Part shown: positions 14,701 through 26,700 of the stretch, one piece after another
How the letters are laid out: each line of letters begins with the position of its first letter
Position numbering within the stretch: the first letter of the stretch is position 1
DNA from: Lichenostomus cassidix
Taxonomy: Eukaryota > Chordata > Aves > Passeriformes > Meliphagidae
DNA length: 64,000 bases
Assembly (NCBI GenBank): GCA_008360975.2
Contig: CM039182.1
Location: 48,992,491-49,056,490 of the forward strand
Direction: 5' to 3'
Notes under the pieces: generated by a model
What the model saw: only the letters and a program-made list of their open reading frames with translations
Databases searched by the model: none
Told to the model about the DNA's origin: nothing
Made by a program: the position numbers and the translations under genes

Positions 14701-17700
14701 TGGAACTAATGTAGTGCAGTGCACAGCTAATGTTCTCCATGTTCTCTGAATTAAAACTTCTAAATGAAGCTTCAGATTTGACTGTCTGACCATTTGCCCT
14801 GTTTCCAAGATAAATAATGGTATATGTCACTATAAACTGGAGCTAAGACTGCCTCACACTCACTTCACATTTTATGTAGTTTCAGTTCTTTCAAGTATGA
14901 GACATAATTCGGTATTAAGTGATCGTCTGTCCTGGAGTTTTGTCATGGAACAGTCAACCTGAAAGAAGCAAAAACATTGTTCTTTTCTCTGTTCATGATT
15001 AGGCTTATGGCAGTTGGAAATTAAAGACTCACTGTTTCTTTCATCTGTTCCTATGTAGATGTTGCTCTTTCTAAATACATAAATGAATAAAAAACAGCAA
15101 CCAAACTAAACCACATATTTGTAATTCAAAGAGTTTAATTGTGTGTTCAGTTTTTAGGATTTAATAACTTCAGTCTCTTTTCCCGTAATGTCTTAGTAGC
15201 TTGGAGAGTAAGTAATTGAGCTGCTGTTTACAAATGGACTGTAATTGAGAGTGCTTGTTTTCTGGTTACTGAAACTGTTAAGGGGAATCAAGTTTAGGAG
15301 ACCTAAAACAATGGTTAAAATTAACTGAAGCAAATAATTAAAATATGGTAACTAATAGCAAGTGAATATGAAAATACTGAAGATTAGACCTTAAAGCGTT
15401 TCAGAGTATGCATTCAGCTCACCTGTCTGTGGCTTTACCTTAGCTGAAGTGTGGGAATATTTTCTTCCTTCAGTATCTCAAGGAATTATGTGAATTTCAT
15501 TGTATTAGCATTCAATAATGGAATAAATCACACAAAGGATCAGAATTATGTCATTTGTATTAGGGTGGGAATACAGTTTGCATTAAATAATGCTAGAATT
15601 TCATGTTGAATAAATACTACTGTAAAACAAACTGTCCTATGTACACAATTCATGGCAGGACCAGGTCTAGTTTGCTTTTTCGTCTCAGTAATACTTCATT
15701 TAATACTAACTTGACTTAAGCTTTTTGATGTGGTTTTTTGTACTTTCTGCACGCATGCTGTGGTACTAGAAGATGTTAACCCTTTTAGATATAATTAGTT
15801 TTATTCAATATCAACTAGTTTCTTTCTTTTCTTTTTCTTTTCTGGCAGTTTCAGGCAGCAGCAAGGGTGTTCCAAGCCCAGGCACTCTGCAGAGGTCTCG
15901 CAGTGACATCGATGTGAACGCTGCGGCAGGCGCGAAGGCACGCCATGCTGCTGGGCAGACAGCTGGGGCCGGGCGCCTGTCGACAGCCGGGCTGCCCCCG
16001 GGATCCTACGCCTCCCTAGGTAAGGGAAGCACCTTTGCACTGCTCTGAGATGTTTTTGTGATGTTCTTGATCAAAAAGTTACAGTACAATACTCCTCTAT
16101 TTGAGAAACGGTCATTGTTTTTAGTAGTGCTGGAGTATGGCAAAAGAGCAGGCGTTCTGACGTAAGTCACAAGCTTTCCTAGATGCTTTATTTTTCTTGT
16201 TCTGGAAGAATGCCAGTGCAGAGAATGTGTCCATACCATGCTCTTTAAATGTCTTAAACTGGAATTAAGTGTTGGAAGGAATGGTACCTTTACTTAACAG
16301 CATGTGGTGATCGTTCCTTTTTTTGTTCATGTGTGAGGTTGCTTTTGATTTTCCATTTTTCTCAGCTCATCAGGTATTTTGCAACAGAGCTGAAGCTATT
16401 ACCGTGGCAGTAAGAGGTGGCTTCTTCATGAAATGCAGAGATGTTTCACACAATAACTTAAAACCTTGAGTTCATTAATGTCTTCCTAAGGGCATTGATG
16501 GAACCTGTGTATGTTTTATCTAGGTGAGAGTCTCCATTGATACTTTCTGTTAGACATAGAAAGTGCTACAAATGATAAGAGTGCAGAAAAGTATGTGATA
16601 GTGGTGGTGGTGTAGATGCTAGCATATCCACTGAGTGGGGATGGTAGAGGACTATGAACATGTTTTTGTCCTAAATTTTTAGGTTGTCCATGATGTAGGA
16701 ATAGCAATGGGGGAAGAGAGGTTCAGAGTTCGCAAAACTGTTTTTTTTTCTTCTCTGCTTCTGTGCCACCTAGATCACTAAGGAAAGACATGTAATGATG
16801 TCAGTATGGCCATAGATGATCACAAGAGATGAAGAAACTATATAGTTCTTCTGATTTGCTTTGGTTTTGAGTAGATATTAGCATACATGTAGGCTAAGGT
16901 TTTGCAAGACAAAACTGAAGTTGATTCTTTTTGTCATCAGGACCTACGAGAAATGGTTTGAACAGCGCTGATTTTAGTGTTACGAAGTGTGAGCAATCCC
17001 GACTAAAAAGAGTACTCAGTACTTTGGAATAGCAGTTTTGGATGTGGGCTCCCTCTGGTGCCCACAGCGGGGGCAGCAGAACCTGCTGAGTCACAGGAGG
17101 ACACAGACGTGAGGCTGCTTGGTGGAGGGGATATAGTTGTGGTTCCCCAGGGAAGCTGTGGATGCACCATCTCTGGCAGTGTTCAAGGCTAGGCTGGATC
17201 AGATTTGGAGCAAACTGCTCCGGTGGAAAGAGTCCCTGCCCACAGTAAGGGAATTAGAACTAGGTGATCTTTAAGGTCCCTTCCAACCCACACCGTTCTA
17301 TGATTCTGGAACTCTCAGTTCCTCCTAACTTAATGCCTAAAAGCCTGAAATATGTGGGATGATTATTTTCCAAGACCAGAGAGTACTGCCTAGTGTGTTT
17401 TGCTGGATGTATTTTGAACCTCAGACAAAGCTGATGTTCAGAGAAGTAAAAGTGGCACAGAGCATGGTGACAAGGAAAAGTCAGATGGAAAACAAAGAGG
17501 AGGACCCTGCCCTGTTGATGGCTTATGCTGTTGAAATGAGGGGACTATGTTATCTTAAGACTTTCACAGAACATTAGCTAATTGGATTTGCTTTTAGAAC
17601 ATTTTAAGCAAATCTGATTCATGCCAAAAATTTTGTAAGCAAGGGTTGAGAAGGGCACAGAGGTTTCCAGTGAAGCAAACTGTGGTGGGTTTATACAGGA

Positions 17701-20700
17701 AAATAACGGAAATAGCTTGTTCTCTTTAAAATTTATTGATTGGGTGAGTCAGGGTGGGGGAGAGGAATAAGCAGTAAGTCCAAGTCATATTCATTCGAAG
17801 GATTTGAGTTGCTGGAAAGCTTTGCCTTGCTAGCAGATGCAGTCACATGTGGAGAACAGTATGATGGTCATTTGAAATGGCAAAATAATGTATTACTGGC
17901 AATGTATAGTAAAAGTCAAAACCTAGTGTAGACAGTGAAAGGGCAGTGGTAGTCCAGGAGACCAAGGTTTGTTTACAGTCACACAAAAGCAGTACTGCTT
18001 GATTGATCTTGACTCAGTCTCCTAACAGTTTTTTAACTGTTGTAAGGTAATTTAAATGATACACACCGTGTAGACAGTGACTGTTGTTTGTTTGGCTGTG
18101 GATTAGCTTCAAAATATAGCTAACTCTTAGTTTGCAAAAGCTAACCTTAAAATGGAGTCCAAATCCAAGCAAGTGCCATGTTTCAGAAAATGAGCAAATT
18201 TCTAAAGTTCTTCCCTCTGTTCATTTTAAGGGGCTTATTTGTAGTAGCTCAAATGTGGAAAGTTAAATGACAGGACTGTTAAGATAATGCTGACCATGGT
18301 ATAAAATGGCCTAGGCAATGTTATTACATCTCCATAATGCTTTCCCCTTCTTTTAGGTGTTGCAGTCAGTACCAAAATAAATGACATTGTCTTGTCTCCC
18401 AGAGCTTGAATTTATTTTCATCCTGGCTTGCACAGAAATATCCACCTTTTGCTTACACAGCTACCAAATTTAAAGCCTCAAAAGGCCAGAAGCTTATAAG
18501 CATAGTAATCTATAATTGTGTTCACCCATCTCTTCCCTTTTTATTATTAATAGAACAACTCTTGCTTATTTATGATTTTTTAAAAGACTGTTCTAGAAGC
18601 AGGAGGATACTCTCTAGTTACTTTAGATGTTGACTATCTTTGACATTCTTAAATATTAATGTCCTTGTTGAGGAGGCTTGAGCTGTAATTATATATATCT
18701 CATGCTAAATATTTTAATTTTGATTGTTACTGTCAGAATATTTATGCAGTGCCTTCCAGCTGAACTGGTGAATATTTAATGCTTTTAAACTAGAGTGAAA
18801 CTTTCTCTCATTTGTCCTCTGTCTTAACTGTGCTATTTTTTTCCCCTCTTGTCCCTTGCCCCAGGTGGGGCTTCATGCTCAGTAGCAAATTTCATAAGAA
18901 ATACAAATATGTGGTTCAGTAATGATATAAATGTGTACTGATGCTTCAGTAACTGTTTACACGAAGAATGAAACCATTTATACGTGTGATACTGTAAGGG
19001 TTTTCTCAAATCTAGGAAATACAGAGAGAACCAATATCCCTGTGCAGGGTACTTGTACCCTGTTTTGTAATTTTGTACCTTGGACTAAGCAAAACCAACT
19101 TTGCTTAAGGTAGCTTATACGTGCATTAATTAGATAAACATGTCTGCTGTATTTAATATTAATGTATTTTCCTCAATTAATGTTTTATGACTCTGCTGTG
19201 AACACCTTTATTCTAACACACTAAGTTTTCCATGTTTCTTTGCCTGCTTTTTCAACAAAGAGGATACTTCTGACAAGATGGATGGTAAGAAATCATTTAG
19301 TCTGTCCTCTAATTCTATTAAATATCTAATAAGGTGTCTTTTATGTAAAAGTATTGATGTTTAATATATTTGTCTGTTCATTAACAAATTACTGTGCTGT
19401 TTTTATAACTCCCCTGTAATCTTGATGTCTTATTTTGTGTATTACTGCTGTATTTGTCAACTTTGTGAATGTTTGGTCTGTATCAGCAACAGAAACATTA
19501 TCAGAAATTTGTCATTACCCTTCTTTTTAAAAAAAAAAGCTCTATTCATTAGAGAGCAATTCTGTAGTCGTTACCTGCTGATTTTTTACTAGTTAAATAC
19601 ATGCTTTTAAAATAAGCCTAGTTCCAGTGTATTCCATAGTTTTACGTGTACAGTCAATTTTTTTGGCTTGGCAGAACAGTAGTGGGAGAGCAGAAGATGC
19701 TTGACCACATAATTAAGTATAAAAAAAAAGCAAAAAACAATCCTAAAATCTTCTCTATCAAAGTCTAGCCTTGCTACATAAATTTAAGTGCCTGTAAATT
19801 CCGTAATGCAATGTAATTCCATTAAAGAATCATTTGCAAAGAAGACCTACCTGTTTAAATAGCTTTTCAAGTATTCCACCTAAGTTTTAGTACTTGCTTT
19901 TTCTTAATTCACTCTGTTACAAACACATGGAGGGACTGCAAAGCAGTTGAGCATCAAGCTTCTCATAGCAATTGTCTGTTTCAGGTGTGTGCAAATAATG
20001 CTTCACATTTAATAAAGTGGCAGGATCCCAGCCTGCTGTCTGGTGATTCTAGTTCTAATTTATTGCTTGGGAGCACTTAACAAGCACTTAACAAGTTTGC
20101 TGCTTACTTAATATTTTGTGTCACGTATTTATTAACTGTGCATGTTTCAAAGAATGAGTAGTTTATTGGAAGCAAATCTGTCTCATAGAAATGAAAAGAG
20201 TAAGAAGGTAGATCTCAAAACCAGAATCCTGAATGATTTTAAAACATAGATGTTTTTTGAAAGAATTTGAGCGGCTTTTGGGCATTGAAGATACCAGAAC
20301 TAATTTATTAAAATGAGAAGGGTTTGTGGAGGATAACAGAGACTGCATCACTTTATTTCCATATGGTGTTTCCTTATATTACATATAATAGGCTTTATTT
20401 ATAGTTATTTGTGTTAAATCTTGAGCTTTGGATATTGTCACCAGAAATAAAGTTTCTTAGGGCAATGTAGGCATTTTTTTTTGTTCTGACCAGAAGTCAC
20501 AGCTAATGATATGTTGCACATTTCTGTTTAAAAACAGCAAGAGAAGTGCTACACTATTGATCAGAGTAAAAGGGTGGGTTTTTTTTCGAGAGGATATCTG
20601 TAGCTATGATGTGCAAGATGGAATGAACACAGCTTAGCTTGCTAGCTGTAGTTGTATGATATTGCTGTTCTCATCTCACCACCACCAGGAAGAACTAACC

Positions 20701-23700
20701 ATTTTTCCTTTTCCTACTAACCTTGTCCACATGTTTTTATCTCTTCTTTTGTTAGCATCTTGTGGTATTCACTTATCAATTACTGTAGGTGAACAAACTC
20801 CATAAAACTGATTTCATAAAAGTGATATGTATTCTGTTACTTGGCTTTTGGAGATGCCAGTGAGTGTTTAGCCATCCAGTGATACCACAAGGTTGAGAGG
20901 AAAGAGAAACACAACCACACCTTTTAGGAGCAGCTTGATAGCCTGGCTTAGGTGTTGCGTAGAATCTGCCTTCCCAGATCCAACTCTGGAAGAATGTTGG
21001 ATTTGGAGGGTAGCTCAAGGTTTGGGGATTTGGTTTTGGCTTTTTGCAAACTCGCAAATTTGATCTGGAAAACTTTGAGGCACTCCTATATACCTGTTAC
21101 TGTAACTGATTTTCGTGAAGAAGCATTGAAGTTTACACTGAACTAATTTTTTAGAGGGAGTTTTTGAAAATAGTTCCTTGAAGATACTGTAACATGAGAG
21201 AACTTCGCCAGCAAATCTGGCAAAGTTCAGGCTGGCCAAAAACACTAACAGACGTTGTCATCGTAGTTCTCTTACAAGGCAGAACTGGCAGAGAGTGAAA
21301 ATTAAAATGGAAGTACCCTTTGATTTTTTTTTTTTTTTTTTTGAGGGGGGAGGCATTTAACATTTTTGTCATTACTAGTATATCTTTTATTCCCTGATAA
21401 GATTTGTTTCAAAGGAGCTTAAAAGGAAGGACTGCCAGTTAGGCAGCTTCCCATCAGTTCCTAGGTACTGATGGGAAAAAGGCTTGTCTGACTCACATTG
21501 TCAAAAATCAAGCCTTGTTAAGCTTGGCATACTTGTTCAAGTGTGATCTGATTTCAGCAAGCTCATATTCCTTCCACGTCTCCAAGCAAGACTTGATCCT
21601 GTGCATGTGTATCCTCAGAGTAATCACAGGCTTAATTCAGAGAAATCCTGCTTGCTGGCAGTTCCTATCAAATTATCACTGTCCAGTGTGGGAAACACTG
21701 TCCTTGTGTTTTTCTCTGAGGCTGTGTATAATAGTATGTTTCATATTATCAGAAGAGCTTGCATTACAGCATTTTTAATGTATGTTTTGATCTCTATATG
21801 TCATTTTGTTGACCGATCTTGTAGACGTGATTTTTTTCTATTGAATTTTTTGTGCGTTTGTTACAAGTTTGGAAAGCAGTGCTGTGCATTGTGTTCTTGT
21901 AAATTGCTATCAGTGTAGTATGGATGTTTTCTTGATAATTTTACTTCAGTTCAGTTATGGAGTTGCAACATAAAAGCTTTAGCTCTCATGATAAAATTTG
22001 TCAAGATTCCCAAGATTAACCTCAAAAAGGAATTTAAAAGACATAGTATTGTTTGGAATATCATGTATTTTATTATTTTTTCTGTTTAGGAACAGCTTCT
22101 GAAGATGGTAAGAAACTACTTTGTTAGATTAGCTAATATTTTCAGCTTCATATTTTCATTTATATAAATTGAGCTTTAAAAGTAGAACATGGTGTTTCTG
22201 GGGCTTTGTGGAGGTTCATAACAGAGAGCTTATGCATCTAATACTTGGTTGTCATGTACTATTTTGAAAATTCTTTTGCTTTTATTTTAATTCTCAAGTA
22301 CTCATCTGCAGTCTAAATATCATTGCTTAACATTTCTACTGTGCAAATATAGGGGCTTTATAATTTTGCATTTATATTTTAAAGAGAATCTTGTCACAGA
22401 ATGTTTCATCAAATGCGTTCATGCTCTGGGAAGCAGGTGCTACTATTACTCATCTCTGTGAGACGTGGAAGCTAATTTTCCATCTGTTAACGTTTAAACC
22501 TGTCATTAGTGAATGGATGTAGAGACTCCAAATTAGTTAACAGTTCATTTACCTCACAGGCACAAACTTATTTTACATTGATAAAACTGAAACAGGTTCC
22601 AAGTAATTATTTAACATAGTATTAAAATAGTGGCACTCTGTATTCCGAGGTTTTGGGCCAAATTCTGAATGCAGCTACATGCCTTGCAATCTCACAGCAC
22701 TCAGTGGGAAAACATTGCCATTGCACGGGGATAACTAGTAGAGTTTGGACTAGTTAATCTAACCATTCTTGCTAAGCCTGTTGTTTTTGAATAGTTTAGT
22801 GAATAACTGCCTTTATCCTGATTCTCTTCTTATAGACTCTCATCTATGGCTATTCCCTCTGCTTGGATGAATAGTATTAACTTGGTTGGTCTCCAAATTC
22901 TGCTGTGGAAAGCCTAAAGAGGCTAGACCTAAATAACAGTCTGTGTGCCTAATTCTTTTAGGTCAAATATTGACTCAGCATGTCTAGAAAATACTGTAAT
23001 TACACTGTGTTTAAAAGTATTGAGCTTGTTGAGCTAGATCCACCCTGTACTGACTTTTTGGGGTTTGTTTTTGTAACTTAGAAGTGTTAATGGTTAGCGT
23101 GAGTTTGGGTTTGATTTCATTTTCCTGTAGCTTGAGAGATTGGCTTAGGAAATGTAGTGTACAACTCCACTATATTCTTTTATGAATGATCTTTCAGTTA
23201 CCTATGATTCATCCAGCTGGGGTCTTCCTTTCTTTTGTAATTTCTTTGTATGTGCTGGATGTTACAAGGAACATGACTAACAGAAAGGTTTAACCAAACC
23301 CCAGAGAATTTGTCATTTGCCATTTGGCATTCTAGAAAAAAGTGAATCTCTTGTTGTTATATTTATAGATACTTTGTTTAATTTGTCTCTTGCTTGGCTT
23401 TTCTGTCTTTTGGGGAGAGTAGTATTTCTTTATATCGTGCTGTCTCAAGAAGTACTACAGTCTATTTAGTCTTTGCAAAATGCTCTAAAAGGTTTGGGAC
23501 ATCTTGTAGAATTCTGTATGACTGTGGCCAGGAAAACAGTAGAACCTTCAGCAATAAAAAAGCAAGTATTTAGATTTCTAAAAAGAGGGGTGAAGTTAGG
23601 AAGAACTCTCAGGATCCTATTCTGTAGTTTTATGACAGCAGAAGTAGAATTACAAGCACAGGTAATCAGGAGAAGACTGTACCTGATACAGCAACATTAG

Positions 23701-26700
23701 GGGTTGCATGGCCTATTGTATTGAGTAAAGTTCCCTTATTTAAAATGTAACTGATTTATATATGTAGGAAGGAAGAACTAGCTAGCCAGTCCAGGGTGTT
23801 GAAGGGGTAATGTGCAAATTGTTTGCTGAACCATGTAGCATCAGAGGAAAAGTATCTGCTTCCTCAGCTATTAAATCCCTCAAGGTGTTCAAATTTCTAC
23901 TAATTATCCCAAGCGAATTTTCACCAATTGAGTTACATTGCGCTTCTTTTATCTGCAGAAATGTAAGAAAATTTTAGAAAATACTAGTGATGGTCTGCTT
24001 CCTACCTGACTGTGAAAAACTAATTTAATGTCATTTTTCTTTTATAGGTCGTATACGATCAAAGCTCTCAACCCCTTCTGTTGGTATTGGAAGCTCTAAA
24101 ACAGATTCCAGAGGACGGAGTAGAACCAAAGTGGTGTCACAATCTCAGCGTATGTATTTTCTGTTTATCAGTTATACCTGATAAAGAGGCCAAATGCTTT
24201 AGCATATATTCATTGACCAATGGCTACAGTCAAAGTTAATTTTTAAAAAAAAGCTACATACTGAGTTGTTGTTCTGTGCCTTAGGTTCATCATCGCCAGA
24301 CCAAAATGAAGGTATTTTTTTCAGTGTTTTGGGTCAGTGGTATTTGCATGCTTTTCTGATTCATGTCGTTTTCCTCTGGACAAAATACTGGGTTAGGTCT
24401 TAGTTTGCCAATTAAATTAGATAATGTATCAGGAAGTGAAATCTGTCCCTAAATTCTGTCTTCAATTATAACTTCTCAACATTCTTTTTCCCCCTTTTCT
24501 GACCTCCCTGATAGGAAAGGACAGCAAACACAGATGAGTAATACAAAAGAAAGGGTAGGCTGAATGGTGTTCTCAGTGTTACTTGCAACACCTAATTTTT
24601 CATTTTTAAAGAGGTCTTATTTTAGCCAGAAATACCCATTTTCACTTTAAGCTAGTCACTGCTCTAGCTCTTGTATATAACCTCCTTTTTTTGTATTATA
24701 GGTCCTACCCTTACTTAACCCTTCTTTGGAGTAAAAATACTAAACCCTCACTTTTACAATCAGTTACTTGGCTTGTGTTGAGTCAGAGGGTTAAAACAAG
24801 CAATTTAATGTACGTTGGCTAATCCACAGTAATTTTCTCCGTGTTTAATAACAAAAGCAGATGCGACATTTTCCATCAAGCCAAGCACTTGGTCACTAAT
24901 TAAAAAGACCTGATTACCTCACATTCTTTGGCAGTGGCTGACCTACAGCAATTTGTCCACACATCTGATGTCTCCAAAAGACATTTTCTGACTAAGCTCT
25001 GCAGCATTTTTAGATTCTTACCTTTGTCTAATTAAGTGAAATGCAACTAAATTAATGAAAGGAGGACAAATTCACAGTAGAATTAAAATAAACTTCCCAG
25101 TCATATAATTTGTCAGGTCTAGTGTTCTAAACCCAGTAAATTTTACCAGGCTGTAAATTTACTGTACAGTTACTTTTAATAACAATACAGTTATTAATAA
25201 TTATTACATAGTCACTTTCTTTAATAAAACCCCTTAATAATGTGTTTAATGGCAGAAACATTTGTCTTCATTGCAGTGACTGCATCTATCATAAACAGAA
25301 TGATTTTAGAAGTTAAAAAATAGGTACAAAAAGGTTTTTCATTTTCTGTTTGAGTACTTGCCATTCAGTTTTGCATTTCCTTTTCCAACAAATACAGTTG
25401 GAACAAACCTGATCCAGTGTTTGCAGGTTTTGTGAAATAAAGTTTTCAAACAATGTGAACAGATAAATATAGCATACTGAAATCTAATATCCAATAACAG
25501 AAGTTCCCTTAAGAGCTTTGACAGTGCTCTAAACCCAGAATGGAAATGAGAGCCTGAAAATTAGTCTAGTTATTGGCTGTGACAAAAGTTGGGCAAAACT
25601 TGCTTTACAGATGGCTACGCTATATCATAAGCAAAGAATACATGAATAATTTAAGAAGGAGGGAAAGTAAAGTTCCATTAAATCCCTTTTTCCCCTCTAT
25701 GAAAAGCTGTAAGCAGTGTCTGTAACAATTTTTTCACTGGCATTAGAAAAGTTTGGAATTAAGCTTTTTGAAAATACCTTCGTGCTTCAAATAAATTCAG
25801 TAAATTCTTAAAAAGTGAAGGTTTTTGATAAATGTCTGGGGGAGGTAGTAAATTTAGGTAGTCATGTAAGACTTTAATGATGATCATTGTCATATAACAT
25901 GAAATAACTGTATATCCAGAGAAGTAAAATTAAGCCTTTTCAGTTTTTTCCTAATAATGACAGGGTTTTTTTCATTTTTGTGCAGTATTAATGTCTAAAG
26001 AGATAAATTGATATTCAGATAACTAGATCTGACTACATGTGATGATGTGTGAAAATTAAATGCGTGAATGCATCTTTACAGCCTTTTATTACTACTTCTG
26101 TTCAGAACCGATTGCTTCAAATAGCTCATTATAACCTGTCAGTGGGGGAGAACAAGAATTCTGAGATGTTTTAAGGAAGATAAACAGGGCAAATACAAAT
26201 GGACAGGCGAAGGAGAATTCTCAGGCACTGTATGCCAGCTATTTGGGTGATGCTTCTTTATGTGACTGAAAATTTTCACAGCATTGTGTGAAGCGTGATG
26301 CTTGATGTTTCCATACAGGGGCTTGTTTTAGTTCCCCAGCTTATATAATGAGAGAATAGCTTCATATTATATTTTTTTCAAACCCACTGTAGCACAGATG
26401 CTTTTGTAATTTTTCGGTTACAGCTATCTTTTGTTCAAAAATCATTTTATGAAAGACTTGCAAATTTGAATGCTATTACAAAAAATACTTTTTTAGGGTT
26501 TCAAAAGCCCTTTACTCATCCTCTTCTATTTTAAAATTACGTAAAGTAAATGCCTCATAATTTTATTCTTACCTATGGAAAAAAATGGTTACATTTTTTT
26601 CCTCTTCTTCCCAGTTTGGTTGTCAGGTAATTCAACAGAAGGTCTGCTAAAATTGCATTGCAGTCATCATTCAGAGAATTTCTAAATGGAAGCAAATTCT

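Noticed and set aside
14522..14830. 102-codon minus-strand open frame
   Set aside because: It is the antisense of a real plus-strand exon plus intron; no family resemblance.
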